Below, piece after piece: positions 17,061 through 25,715 of a stretch of DNA of 64,000 bases. The stretch's first letter is position 1, and every line of letters begins with the position of its first letter. The stretch is from contig NZ_CP114036.1 in assembly GCF_026898115.1 (NCBI RefSeq), positions 3,720,001 through 3,784,000 on the forward strand, given 5' to 3'. The notes under the pieces are model-generated. The model ran no database searches. It was not told where the DNA came from and saw only the letters and a program-made list of their open reading frames with translations. Both the position numbers and the translations under genes were made by a program. The DNA comes from Streptomyces sp. S465 (lineage in GTDB: Bacteria > Actinomycetota > Actinomycetes > Streptomycetales > Streptomycetaceae).

Positions 17061-18110
17061 ATGACCACCAGCGTCACCGCCTACGCAGCCCCCGCTCCGA
17101 AGGCCCCGCTGGAGAAGACCACCATCGAGCGCCGCGCGCTGCGCGAGCACGATGTGCTGATCGAGATCGCCTACGCCGGTATCTGCCACTCCGACATCCA
17201 CCAGGCCCGCGAGGAGTGGGGCTCCGCCCTCTTCCCGATGGTGCCCGGCCACGAGATCGCCGGTGTGGTCACCGAGGTCGGCCCGGGTGTGACCAAGTAC
17301 GCCGTGGGCGACCGGGTCGGCGTGGGCTGCTTCGTCGACTCCTGCCGCGAGTGCGAGAACTGCCTCGCGGGCGAGGAGCAGTACTGCCTCAAGGGCGAGG
17401 TGGCCACGTACAACGGCAAGGAGTACGACGGCTCCCCCACCTACGGCGGCTACAGCACCCACGTCGTGGTCGACGAGAACTACGTGCTGCGCATCCCCGA
17501 GGGGATCTCGCTGGACGTCGCGGCCCCGCTGCTGTGCGCCGGGATCACCCTGTACTCCCCGCTGGCCCACTGGAACGCCGGCCCCGGCAAGAAGGTCGCC
17601 ATCGTCGGCCTCGGCGGTCTCGGCCACATGGGCGTGAAGATCGCCCACGCGATGGGTGCCGAGGTGACCGTGCTGAGCCAGTCGCTCCGCAAGAAGGACG
17701 ACGGGCTGCGGCTGGGCGCCGACCACTTCTACGCCACCAGCGACGAGGCGACCTTCACCGAGCTGGCCGGCACGTTCGACCTGATCGTCAACACCACCTC
17801 GGCGAACCTCCCGCTGGACAACTACCTGTCGCTGCTGAAGCTGGACGGCACCCTGGTGCACGTGGGCGCGCCGGAGAACGCCAGCGCCTTCAACCAGTTC
17901 TCGCTCATCATGGGCCGCAAGTCGATGGCGGGCTCGAAGATCGGCGGCATCCGGCAGACCCAGGAGATGCTGGACTTCTGCGCCCAGCACGGTCTGGGCG
18001 CGGAGATCGAGCTGATCAACGGCGACCAGATCAACGAGGCCTACGACCGTGTCGTGGGCAGCGATGTGCGGTACCGCTTCGTGATCGACATCGCCTCGCT
18101 GAAGGCGTGA
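17061..18110 (+). CDS. Zinc-dependent NAD(P) alcohol dehydrogenase (CAD/YahK type)
   Basis: A 349-residue medium-chain dehydrogenase of the cinnamyl-alcohol-dehydrogenase group. Catalytic zinc ligands lie in AGICHSDIH and PGHE; the structural zinc is held by CRECENCLAGEEQYC; the Rossmann motif is GLGGLGHMG. It reduces aldehydes or oxidises primary alcohols with a nicotinamide cofactor in the cytoplasm. I chose ATG 17061 because GGAG sits nine bases upstream at the end of the XRE gene; the earlier in-frame ATG lacks such a site. Confidence 0.9.
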   Translation: MTTSVTAYAAPAPKAPLEKTTIERRALREHDVLIEIAYAGICHSDIHQAREEWGSALFPMVPGHEIAGVVTEVGPGVTKYAVGDRVGVGCFVDSCRECENCLAGEEQYCLKGEVATYNGKEYDGSPTYGGYSTHVVVDENYVLRIPEGISLDVAAPLLCAGITLYSPLAHWNAGPGKKVAIVGLGGLGHMGVKIAHAMGAEVTVLSQSLRKKDDGLRLGADHFYATSDEATFTELAGTFDLIVNTTSANLPLDNYLSLLKLDGTLVHVGAPENASAFNQFSLIMGRKSMAGSKIGGIRQTQEMLDFCAQHGLGAEIELINGDQINEAYDRVVGSDVRYRFVIDIASLKA

Positions 18111-18155
18111 TCGGCCGCTGAAGGCCACTCGGCCGCGGAGGCCGACCCCCAAGCC

Positions 18156-18192
18156 GAGGCCGTCCGGACCACCCCCGGGTCCGGGCGGCCTC
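18156..18192. terminator. Bidirectional hairpin terminator
   Basis: A 15-bp inverted repeat with one mismatch (arms 18156-18170 and 18178-18192, 7-nt loop) between the convergent alcohol dehydrogenase and flavoprotein genes. Confidence 0.85.
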
Positions 18193-18233
18193 GCCGTATC
18201 CTCACCGTCCCAGGGCCATACCGTCCCAGGGCC

Positions 18234-19601
18234 TCAGAACAGCTTGCCGGGGTTGAGCAGGCCCAGTGGGTCGAAGACCTGCTTGATGCCGCGCTGCAAC
18301 TCCACCCCCACCGGGCCCAGTTCGCGCGCCAGCCACTCCCGTTTGAGGACGCCCACGCCGTGCTCACCGGTGATGGTGCCGCCCAGCTCCAGGCCCAGCG
18401 CCATGATCTCGTCGAAGGACTCCCGGGCGCGGCGGGACTCGTCGGGGTCGCTCGCGTCGAAGCACACCGTGGGATGGGTGTTGCCGTCCCCGGCGTGGGC
18501 GACGACGCCGATGGTGAGGCCGTACTTCGCGGCGATGGCGGCCGTGCCGTCGATCATCTCGGCGAGCCGGGAGCGGGGCACGCAGACGTCGTCGATCATG
18601 GTGACGCCCTTGACCGCCTCCAGCGCCGGAAGCGTCATCCGGCGGGCCTGGAGCAGCATGTCGGACTCGGCGGCGTCCTCGGCCGGGACCACCTCCGTGG
18701 CACCGGCCGCCGTGCACAGCTCGGCGACGGCGGCCAGGTCGGCGGCCGGGTCCGGGGTGTCGAAGGCCGCCATCAGCAGGGCCTCGGTGGACTCCGGAAG
18801 GCCCATGTTCCCCATCGCGTTGACCGCGCGGACGCTGGTGCGGTCCATCAGCTCCAGCAGTGCGGGGGTGTGGCCACGTTCCATGATCCGGCAGATGGCG
18901 TCGCAGGCGGACGTGGTGGAGGGGAACTCGGCGGCGAGGACCAGCTGTTCGGGCGGGGCGGGCTTGAGGGCGAGGACCGCGCCGACCACGATGCCGAGGC
19001 TGCCCTCGGAGCCGACGAAGAGCCGGGTCAGGTCGTAGCCCGCGACGCCCTTGGCGGTGCGGCGGCCGGTCCTCAGCAGCCGGCCGTCGGCGAGGACCAC
19101 ATCGAGCCCGAGGACGTACTCGGCGGTGACGCCGTACTTCACGCAGCACAGCCCGCCGGACGCGGTGCCGATGTTGCCCCCGATGGTGCACTGCTCCCAG
19201 CTGGAGGGGTCCGGCGGGTAGTACAGCCCCTTCTCCAGCACCGCACGGGAGAGGTCGGCGTTGATCACGCCCGGTTCGACCACCGCGATCCGGTCGACCG
19301 GGTTGATCTCCAGAATCCGGTCCATCTTGACCAGGGACAGCACGATGCAGCCGTCGGACGCGTTGGCCGCGCCCGACAGACCGGTGCGCGCGCCCTGGGG
19401 CACGACCGGGACGCGCAGCGCGGTGGCGGTGCGGCAGACGTGCCGCACCTGCTCGACGGTGCGCGGGAGGACGACCACGGCGGGCGCGCCCGCCTCGCAG
19501 AAGCTCGCCATGTCGTGGGCGTAGGCCCCGGTCACATCGGGGTCGGTCAGCACCGCCTCCGCGGGGAGGCCCTCCCGCAGCAGCTCGATGAGGTCCGTCA
19601 T
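18234..19601 (-). CDS. FAD-binding oxidoreductase (glycolate oxidase GlcD-like)
   Basis: A 455-residue flavoprotein of the VAO/GlcD family. The FAD-binding PCMH domain shows PQGARTGLSGAAN and PSSWEQCTIGGNIGTASGG; the C-terminal FAD-oxidase domain has VVAHAGDGNTHP and the metal-binding GTITGEHGVG motif, and it ends DPLGLLNPGKLF. Family members oxidise 2-hydroxy acids such as glycolate or D-lactate. There is no GlcE/GlcF gene beside it, so it acts alone or as a D-lactate-dehydrogenase-like enzyme. The exact substrate is not determined. Confidence 0.88.
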   Translation of the reverse strand: MTDLIELLREGLPAEAVLTDPDVTGAYAHDMASFCEAGAPAVVVLPRTVEQVRHVCRTATALRVPVVPQGARTGLSGAANASDGCIVLSLVKMDRILEINPVDRIAVVEPGVINADLSRAVLEKGLYYPPDPSSWEQCTIGGNIGTASGGLCCVKYGVTAEYVLGLDVVLADGRLLRTGRRTAKGVAGYDLTRLFVGSEGSLGIVVGAVLALKPAPPEQLVLAAEFPSTTSACDAICRIMERGHTPALLELMDRTSVRAVNAMGNMGLPESTEALLMAAFDTPDPAADLAAVAELCTAAGATEVVPAEDAAESDMLLQARRMTLPALEAVKGVTMIDDVCVPRSRLAEMIDGTAAIAAKYGLTIGVVAHAGDGNTHPTVCFDASDPDESRRARESFDEIMALGLELGGTITGEHGVGVLKREWLARELGPVGVELQRGIKQVFDPLGLLNPGKLF

Positions 19602-19679
19602 GCCTCCAGATTCGCACCCGGGCAGCGCCCGGGGAAGATCGCTGCACCGGACGGATGACGGCGGGGAGGCGCGGGCCGC

Positions 19680-19726
19680 GCGTCGCGGGCGGCACCACGC
19701 GTCGCGGGCGGCACCGCGCGTCGCGG
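19680..19726. repeat. 19-bp tandem repeat, about 2.4 units
   Basis: Units built on GCGTCGCGGGCGGCACCAC lie directly downstream of the Tat-signal remnant (leftward). Two near-identical copies and a partial third are visible. Confidence 0.7.
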
Positions 19727-19762
19727 CTCCCCCGCCGACGGTGGACCTACGCCTTGGTCACT
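19724..19762 (-). pseudogene. Remnant of a second Tat signal-peptide coding segment
   Basis: About 37 bp just after (and overlapping) the stop of the gene at 19758-20795 closely match the segment of that same gene that encodes its Tat signal (20725-20760). Read on the minus strand the remnant gives RRRSTVGGGAAT, against RRKFTIGGGAAA in the intact gene. It looks like the 5' end of a deleted tandem paralogue. No downstream coding sequence survives. Confidence 0.5.
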
Positions 19763-20795
19763 GCGCCTTGTAGTAGACGCTGACCTTACGGTCGCCGGCG
19801 GCGCCCGAGGCGAAGCCCATGCACAGCCGGCGGGGGCTGGACAGCTGGACCGCCATGCCCTCGGGCTCGCGGTAGCCGAGCGAGTAGGCGGCCTCGGTGC
19901 GGGAGCGCTGGACGAGTTCGCCGGTGCGCAGGTCGACGCAGGAGAGGTAGGTGTTGCCGTGGCCGGAGGGCGGGTTGGCGCCGTCCTCGTCGGTGTAGGC
20001 GGTGCCGGTCAGCTGGTACACGTAGTCGCCGAGGAGCGTGAAGCCCTGGAAGACCTCGCCGTCCTCGATACCCACCTGGGGTATGTCGTCGTACAGGGCG
20101 GTGTAGTCGCCCGCGCTGACCCCGGACAGGCTCATCAGCCGGTAGCGGACCTCGCCGTCGAGGCGGTAGCGCAGCAGCAGCCGGCGGTTGAGCATGTCGA
20201 CGGCGGGCTGGTTGCTGGTGGAGCCCGCCACGGGGCGGTGTTCGGCCAGCGAGGACGAACCGGACGACAGCACCGTGCCGTCGGCGAACTTGAACCGGCT
20301 GATGGCGCGGCCGTAGCCGGAGTCGGGGTTGGCGTCCGACTCGGTCCACAGATAGGCCGTGGCGCCGACCGGCTCACAGCCCATGGCGACGCCGTGCCCG
20401 AACCCCTTGAGGTACATGGAGCCCAGCTCCGTGCCGGCAAGGGACAGTTTGGTGACGCACAGATCGCCGCGGGCGGCGCGGTCGGCGCCGGAGACGGGGG
20501 CGGATTCCCCGCTGAGCTGGATACCGCCCTGCATCAGCTGGACGGTGTAGAGGTGCCCGTTGACGTCGTCGAACGCGAAGGACTGGAGCACGGTGGAGTT
20601 GTGCGGGGTCTTCTCGCGGATCAGCTGGGTGGAGGGCACCGACAGATCGAACCGGCCCCCCGCCACGGTGACGGCCCCCGCGCGGGCGGCGAAGGCCACG
20701 CCGAGTGCCCCGGCTGCGGCGGCTCCCCCGCCGATGGTGAACTTACGCCTGGTCAAACGGCCCGCGGCGTACTTGTCCATCTTGTCCGTGTGCAT
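19758..20795 (-). CDS. Tat-secreted TagC-like beta-propeller protein
   Basis: About 345 residues. The N-terminus has a textbook Tat signal: LTRRKFTIGGGAAAAGALGVAFAARAGA. The mature part (FDLSVPSTQLIREKTPHNSTVLQSFAFD, then YTVQLMQGGIQLSGES, HGVAMGCEPVGATAYLWTE) matches the Streptomyces proteins annotated as teichoic acid biosynthesis protein C or P68-RBP/TagC-like propellers. It is therefore a folded, exported protein, probably wall- or medium-located. The enzymatic role is not established for the family. A signal-peptide remnant follows its stop codon. Confidence 0.8.
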   Translation of the reverse strand: MHTDKMDKYAAGRLTRRKFTIGGGAAAAGALGVAFAARAGAVTVAGGRFDLSVPSTQLIREKTPHNSTVLQSFAFDDVNGHLYTVQLMQGGIQLSGESAPVSGADRAARGDLCVTKLSLAGTELGSMYLKGFGHGVAMGCEPVGATAYLWTESDANPDSGYGRAISRFKFADGTVLSSGSSSLAEHRPVAGSTSNQPAVDMLNRRLLLRYRLDGEVRYRLMSLSGVSAGDYTALYDDIPQVGIEDGEVFQGFTLLGDYVYQLTGTAYTDEDGANPPSGHGNTYLSCVDLRTGELVQRSRTEAAYSLGYREPEGMAVQLSSPRRLCMGFASGAAGDRKVSVYYKAQ

Positions 20796-20941
20796 TGATA
20801 CTCAACAACTCCCATGCGAACACGCCGTGTTGGAGTGAACGGATCGCCGAGAGTGTAGACGGTGAGAGAGCGCTCCCATTCAGGGGTTCGCCTTCTGGCA
20901 CCGGCGGGCGCGTGCGCGGCACGGGCGGACCGGGGTACGAG

Positions 20942-20972
20942 GGGTGGGCGGACCCCCACGGCCCGCCCACCC
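20942..20972. terminator. Hairpin terminator of hpd
   Basis: Inverted repeat GGGTGGGCG / CGCCCACCC around a 13-nt loop, 28 bp past the stop of the leftward hpd gene. Confidence 0.6.
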
Positions 20973-20999
20973 GTCGCGTTCAGGGGGTGCCGCGTGTAC

Positions 21000-22148
21000 T
21001 CAGAGGTTGCCGCGCTTGGCCTGCTCGCGCTCGATCGCCTCGAACAGCGCCTTGAAGTTGCCCTTGCCGAAGCCCATGGAGCCATGCCGCTCGATGAGCT
21101 CGAAGAAGACGGTCGGCCGGTCCTGGACCGGCTTGGTGAAGATCTGGAGCAGATAGCCGTCCTCGTCCCGGTCGGCGAGGATCTTCAGCTCGCGGAGGGT
21201 CTCCACCGGGACGCGGGTGTCGCCGACCCACTCCCCCAGGGTGTCGTAGTACGAGTCCGGGGTGTCCAGGAACCGCACTCCGGCCGCACGCATCGCCCGC
21301 ACCGTGGCGACGATGTCGTTGGTGGCGAGCGCGATGTGCTGGACGCCGGGTCCGCCGTAGAACTCCAGGTACTCGTCGATCTGCGACTTCTTCTTGCCGG
21401 CCGCGGGCTCGTTGAGCGGGAACTTCACCTTGCGGGTGCCGTCCGCCACGACCTTCGACATCAGCGCGGAGTACTCGGTGGCGATGTCGTCGCCCACGAA
21501 CTCCTTCATGTTGGTGAAGCCCATGACGTCGTTGTAGAAGCCCACCCACTCGTCCATCCGGCCGAGCTCCACATTGCCCACGCAGTGGTCGATCGCCTGG
21601 AAGTTCCGCCGCGCCGGCGGGGCCACGATCGGCTCGGCCTCGGCGAAGCCGGGCAGGTACGGGCCGTCGTAGCCGGTGCGCTCGACGAGGGTGTGGCGGG
21701 TGTCGCCGTAGGTACGGATCGAGGCCAGCACCACCGTGCCGTGCTCGTCCTTGACCTCGTGCGGCTCCTCGATACCGGTGGCGCCGTGCTCGACGGCGTA
21801 CGCGTACGCGGCCCGCGCGTCCGGCACCTCCACCGCCAGGTCGATCACCCCGTCGCCGTGCTCGGCGACATGCTCGGCCAGGAAGCGGCCCCAGGCGCTC
21901 ACCGGTTTGATGACGGAGGTGAAAACGAAGCGGGCGCCGCCCGAGACGAGGACGTAACTGGCCGTCTCCCGGCTGCCGTTCTCCGGTCCGGAGTAGGCGA
22001 CCAGCGTCATACCGAAGGCGGTGGCGTAGTAGTGCGCGGCCTGCTTGGCGTTGCCGACGGCGAAGACGACCGCGTCCATCCCCTTCACAGGGAACGGGTC
22101 CGCGTGCCGTGCGTCCCCCTGCTGCAGCATTTCTGTCGTCTCAGTCAT
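21000..22148 (-). CDS. hpd: 4-hydroxyphenylpyruvate dioxygenase
   Basis: A 382-residue HPPD that converts 4-hydroxyphenylpyruvate to homogentisate in tyrosine catabolism. It has two vicinal-oxygen-chelate halves. The iron ligands are readable as His in FQAIDHCVGNV, His in GVQHIALATND and Glu in FFELIERHGSMGFGKGNFKALFEAIE (quoted in part). The start ATG at 22148 yields the usual MTETTE... N-terminus. A divergent Lrp/AsnC regulator starts 134 bp away, an arrangement typical of local control of this gene by the amino acid pool. Confidence 0.96.
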   Translation of the reverse strand: MTETTEMLQQGDARHADPFPVKGMDAVVFAVGNAKQAAHYYATAFGMTLVAYSGPENGSRETASYVLVSGGARFVFTSVIKPVSAWGRFLAEHVAEHGDGVIDLAVEVPDARAAYAYAVEHGATGIEEPHEVKDEHGTVVLASIRTYGDTRHTLVERTGYDGPYLPGFAEAEPIVAPPARRNFQAIDHCVGNVELGRMDEWVGFYNDVMGFTNMKEFVGDDIATEYSALMSKVVADGTRKVKFPLNEPAAGKKKSQIDEYLEFYGGPGVQHIALATNDIVATVRAMRAAGVRFLDTPDSYYDTLGEWVGDTRVPVETLRELKILADRDEDGYLLQIFTKPVQDRPTVFFELIERHGSMGFGKGNFKALFEAIEREQAKRGNL

Positions 22149-22282
22149 ACTCCGAAGCGTCCCGCCATTACTCAAGGTGCGCAACACTTCTCGAAAACAC
22201 TGGTCAGCCTGTATAGCTGGATCGCCCTTCGGCAGCGCATTCTGTGCAGAGTGACCACCATCACAGCGATCAGGGAGACCTC

Positions 22283-22750
22283 ATGGCGATCGACGGGCTC
22301 GACGCCCGCCTCATCGAACTGCTCGCCGAGGAGCCGCGCATCGGCGTCCTGGAGGCGTCACGCCGCCTCGGCGTCGCCCGCGGCACCGCCCAGGCCCGGC
22401 TGGACCGCCTCCGGGCCCAGGGGGTGATCCGCGGCTTCGGCCCCGACGTGGACCCGGCGGCGCTCGGCTATCCGGTCACCGCGTTCGCCACGCTGGAGAT
22501 CAAACAGGGGCAGGGACAGGACGTACGGGCACATCTGACGACCGTCCCGGAGGTCCTGGAACTCCACACCACCACGGGCCACGGCGACATGCTCTGCCGG
22601 CTGGTCGCCCGCTCGAACGCCGATCTGCAACGGGTGATCGACCTGGTCGTGGGGTTCGAGGGGATCGTCCGGGCCTCGACGACGATCGTGATGGAGAACG
22701 CGGTCCCGCTGCGGATCATCCCGCTGGTGCGGCAGGCGGCGCGGGACTGA
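22283..22750 (+). CDS. Lrp/AsnC family transcriptional regulator
   Basis: A 155-residue regulator: an N-terminal helix-turn-helix (LEASRRLGVARGTAQARLDRLRAQGVI) and a C-terminal RAM ligand domain (HTTTGHGDMLCRLVARSNADL). GGGAG lies five bases before the ATG. Divergent transcription from hpd suggests it controls tyrosine breakdown and itself; the 134-bp gap between them contains the repeated GTGCGCAAC / GCGCATTCTGTGC area but no perfect palindrome that I can assign. Confidence 0.88.
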   Translation: MAIDGLDARLIELLAEEPRIGVLEASRRLGVARGTAQARLDRLRAQGVIRGFGPDVDPAALGYPVTAFATLEIKQGQGQDVRAHLTTVPEVLELHTTTGHGDMLCRLVARSNADLQRVIDLVVGFEGIVRASTTIVMENAVPLRIIPLVRQAARD

Positions 22751-22757
22751 AACCGGG

Positions 22758-22803
22758 TGCAAAGATTCCGCTGCAAAGAAATGCTTGCAACGGTTTCTTT
22801 GCA
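22758..22803. promoter_or_regulatory. Operator of the ArsR-type gene: perfect inverted repeat plus an extra half-site
   Basis: TGCAAAGAAA (22772-22781), 12-nt spacer, TTTCTTTGCA (22794-22803): ten of ten positions symmetrical. A further TGCAAAG half-site lies at 22758-22764. It is 18 bp upstream of the regulator's ATG, so binding would block its own transcription. The A/T content is unusual for this chromosome. Confidence 0.8.
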
Positions 22804-22820
22804 CGCTTACGCTGCCGCAC

Positions 22821-23417
22821 ATGGACAAGGACGAGCAGCCCGCACCCGACGACGTCCGGGTGCTCGACCCCCGCTCCCTGCGCGGGCTCGCGCATCCGCT
22901 GCGGATGCGCCTGCTCGGGGCGCTGCGCGAGTACGGACCGGCCACCGCGTCCCAACTGGCCGACCGATTGGGCGAGTCCAGCGGCGCCACCAGCTACCAT
23001 CTGCGGCAGCTGGCCACCCATGGCTTCGTCGAGGACGACCCGGAGCGGGGCAAGGGGCGGGAGCGGTGGTGGAAGGCGGTGCACAGGGGCACGCGGCTGG
23101 GCGTCGACAAGCACCTGGCCCACCCCGACCCAGCCGTACGAGGGGCGGTGAACACCGTGCTGCACGAGGTGGCCACCCTCCACACGCAGGAGACGTCCAC
23201 GTGGCTGGGCACTCTGCACGGCTGGTTCGAGGAGTGGCAGGGCGCCTGGGACATCAGCGACTTCCAGATGCGTCTCACCCCTGAACTCGCCCGCGAGATG
23301 CGCGACAAGCTGCACGAAGTGATCGAGAGCTACCGCGAGAAGGAAGTGGACCCGGACACCGAGGGCTCCGCCCCGTACCGCGTCCACCTGCACGCCTTCC
23401 CGCGCGACGAGGACTGA
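22821..23417 (+). CDS. ArsR-type winged-helix regulator
   Basis: A 198-residue protein with an N-terminal ArsR/helix_5-like winged helix (LAHPLRMRLLGALREYGPATASQLADRLGESSGATSYHLRQL, given here in part). The long C-terminal helical part has no named domain and no metal-binding cysteine pair, so it is not a metal sensor of the ArsR/SmtB type. It heads an operon with a 72-residue protein and an MFS exporter, a common pattern for drug-efflux control. A perfect inverted repeat overlaps its promoter region, supporting autoregulation. Confidence 0.85.
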   Translation: MDKDEQPAPDDVRVLDPRSLRGLAHPLRMRLLGALREYGPATASQLADRLGESSGATSYHLRQLATHGFVEDDPERGKGRERWWKAVHRGTRLGVDKHLAHPDPAVRGAVNTVLHEVATLHTQETSTWLGTLHGWFEEWQGAWDISDFQMRLTPELAREMRDKLHEVIESYREKEVDPDTEGSAPYRVHLHAFPRDED

Positions 23418-23439
23418 CCGATCCCTGGGGGGACCGCAC

Positions 23440-23658
23440 ATGTACGGCGACGACATCCATCTGTGGCTGCACCGCATACGCGCCGAGCGCCTCCGCGACG
23501 AAGTACGCGCGGCGGGCCGGGCGCCCCACCGCCGCACCCGCCCCGCCCGCGCCCGGGTGCTGCGCACCCGGCTCGGCTGGACGCTGGTGGAGGTCGGGCT
23601 GCGGCTGGCCACCCCGCGGCTGCCGCGGTCCGGTCTGGCCGCCCGGTTCGACCACTGA
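23440..23658 (+). CDS. Small basic protein, 72 aa
   Basis: A 72-residue, arginine-rich protein starting MYGDDIHLWLHRIRAERL. The amphipathic C-terminal half (TLVEVGLRLATPRLPRSGLA) could lie on a membrane. It is 22 bp after the ArsR-type gene and one base before the MFS ATG, so it is part of the operon. I do not recognise the family; similar small ORFs often sit between a helix_5-type regulator and its transporter in Streptomyces. Confidence 0.7.
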   Translation: MYGDDIHLWLHRIRAERLRDEVRAAGRAPHRRTRPARARVLRTRLGWTLVEVGLRLATPRLPRSGLAARFDH

Positions 23659-23659
23659 G

Positions 23660-24991
23660 ATGGGCTCCGACGGCAGAGGTGACAGAGGGGGCGAGCGCGG
23701 CGGCCGAAGACCGCTGCTCCTCGTCCTCGCCGCGAACACCGTCTCCATCGCGGGCAATTCGCTCACCCTGATCGCCGTGCCGTGGTTCGTGCTGGAGACC
23801 ACGGGCAGCGCGGCCAAGGCCGGGTTCGTGTCGTTCTGCGCGACCCTGCCGGTGGTCGTCTCGGCCGTCGTCGGCGGGCCGGTCATCGACCGGATCGGCC
23901 GGCGGCGGGTCTCCGTCGCGTCCGACTCGCTGTGCGGGGTGGCCGTCGCCGCGATTCCGGTGCTGCACTTCGCCGGGCTGCTGCGGTTCTGGCAGCTGTG
24001 CGCGCTGATGGCGTTCTCCGGGCTGCTGCACGCGCCGGGCGAGACCGCCCGCCAGGTGCTGGTGCCCTCGCTCGCCGAGCGGGCGGGTACCACCCTCAGC
24101 CGCGCGGCCAGCTTCTACGACGGGGCCTCGCGCGGGGCGCGGATGCTGGGCGCGGCGCTCGGCGGGCTGCTGATCGCGCTGCTCGGCCCGCCCTCCGTAC
24201 TGCTGCTGGACGCGGCGACGTTCGCGGCGTCCGCGCTGCTGATCATGGCGGGGCTGCGCGGGCTGCCCGCCGCCGCGCCGCGCAGGCCCGTCGTACCGGT
24301 GTCCGCCCGCGCCTACCGCGCGGAACTGCGCGAGGGGTACCGCTTTCTGCTGCGCCACCGGCTGCTGCTGGCCATCGTGCTGATGGTCATGGTCACCAAC
24401 GGCCTCGACCAGGGCCTGTCCTCCGTACTGCTGCCCGTGCACGCCGAGCGCCACCTGGGTGGTTCGGTGCAGCTGGGGCTGCTCACGGCGCTGTTCGGCG
24501 GCGGTGCGCTGGCGGGGGCGCTGCTGTACGGGGCGGTGGGCGACCGCTTTCCGCGCCGGACGGTCTTCGCGGTGAGCTTCCTGCTGTGCGGGCTGCCGCG
24601 CTTCCTGGTCGCCGCGTGCGTCCCCGGCGTGTCCCCGCTCGCCGTGACGATGGCGGTCAGCGGGCTCGCGGCGGGGGTGCTCAACCCGATCCTGACCACG
24701 GTGACCTACGAGGCGGTCCCCGATGAGCTGCGCAGCCGGGTCTCGGGGGCGCTCACCGCGGGGGTGTGGGTGGTGATGCCGCTGGGCGGGCTCGCGGCCG
24801 GCGGGCTGGTGGAGGGGGTGGGGCTGACCGCCGCCTTCCTGGTGACCGGCGGGGCCTACTTCCTCACCACCCTCAGCCCGCTGGTCTTCCCCGCCTGGCG
24901 CGGTATGGACGAGGGGGCGGCGGTGCCGCTCAGCAGTGCGGAACCGATCCGCCCGACCGCAGCGCCCGCAGAGCCGTCACCGCACCCTTGA
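23660..24991 (+). CDS. MFS exporter
   Basis: A 443-residue major facilitator with 12 helices. After helix 2 there is the VIDRIGRRRVSV loop of the family. The body resembles the MFS_3/enterobactin-exporter-like group (LLVLAANTVSIAGNSLTLIAVPWFVLE). It starts one base after the stop of the small upstream gene, so translation is coupled. Together with the ArsR-type regulator it forms a self-regulated efflux unit. The cargo is unknown. The last 62 bp overlap the convergent Lon-like gene. Confidence 0.85.
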   Translation: MGSDGRGDRGGERGGRRPLLLVLAANTVSIAGNSLTLIAVPWFVLETTGSAAKAGFVSFCATLPVVVSAVVGGPVIDRIGRRRVSVASDSLCGVAVAAIPVLHFAGLLRFWQLCALMAFSGLLHAPGETARQVLVPSLAERAGTTLSRAASFYDGASRGARMLGAALGGLLIALLGPPSVLLLDAATFAASALLIMAGLRGLPAAAPRRPVVPVSARAYRAELREGYRFLLRHRLLLAIVLMVMVTNGLDQGLSSVLLPVHAERHLGGSVQLGLLTALFGGGALAGALLYGAVGDRFPRRTVFAVSFLLCGLPRFLVAACVPGVSPLAVTMAVSGLAAGVLNPILTTVTYEAVPDELRSRVSGALTAGVWVVMPLGGLAAGGLVEGVGLTAAFLVTGGAYFLTTLSPLVFPAWRGMDEGAAVPLSSAEPIRPTAAPAEPSPHP

Positions 24992-25715
24992 GGGTGGTGA
25001 CGGGGATCAGCCGCAGCCCCTTGGGCAGTTCGGCCGTGGCGTCCGCGCATTCGTCCTTGGGCACCAGGAAGACCGTGGCGCCGTCCCGCCTGGCCGCCTG
25101 GGTCTTGAGCGGGACCCCGCCCACGGCCCCGACCTTGCCCTGGGCGTCGATGGTGCCGGTGCCCGCGATCGTCCGGCCGCCGGTGAGATCGCCGCCGCGG
25201 CCGTCGCCGTCCAGCTTGTCGACGATGCCGAGGGAGAAGAGCAGTCCCGCGCTCGGGCCGCCGACGTCGGCGAGGCGCAGGGTGACCTTGACGTCGCGCG
25301 GCGAGCGGTGGAGGTAGCCGAGCGCGGCGCTGGTGGCCGAGGACTGGGACTCCCGCATCTCCTTCGCGTTGTGCCGCTCGATCTCCTCCGTGGTGCCGCC
25401 GACGTAGACCGCGTCCCGCGGCATGACCGCCCGGTCGGTGTCGAACCAGCCGCTGACCACGTCCTTCAACCGCACGGTGGCGTCCGGGCCGGTCGCCAGG
25501 ATCGTCACCATCCGCAGCTGCCCGGTGGTCTTGCGGGTGCCGGTCCCGGCGACGCTGATCACCTGCTTGCCCCGGTCGGCGCCGAGGACGTTCACGGTCG
25601 AACCGGGCTGGGCCACGGTGAACGGCAGCGGGGCGAACACGGCCGCCGCGAGCAGGGCGAGCACGGGTGCGGAGCAGAGCGCGAGGAGGCGGGCGCGCGG
25701 GGAGACGGCAGGCAT
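24930..25715 (-). CDS. S16 (Lon-like) serine protease, membrane-anchored, no PDZ
   Basis: A 261-residue protein with one N-terminal membrane anchor (LLALCSAPVLALLAAAVFA) and a C-terminal Lon-type protease domain. The catalytic Ser is in GGPSAGLLFSLG and the Lys in GGVPLKTQAA, the Ser-Lys dyad of family S16. The well-known YlbL-type proteins are longer and carry a PDZ domain between anchor and protease; I see no PDZ here, so this is a shorter relative. By topology the protease domain would face outside the membrane. Confidence 0.82.
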   Translation of the reverse strand: MPAVSPRARLLALCSAPVLALLAAAVFAPLPFTVAQPGSTVNVLGADRGKQVISVAGTGTRKTTGQLRMVTILATGPDATVRLKDVVSGWFDTDRAVMPRDAVYVGGTTEEIERHNAKEMRESQSSATSAALGYLHRSPRDVKVTLRLADVGGPSAGLLFSLGIVDKLDGDGRGGDLTGGRTIAGTGTIDAQGKVGAVGGVPLKTQAARRDGATVFLVPKDECADATAELPKGLRLIPVTTLKGAVTALRALRSGGSVPHC

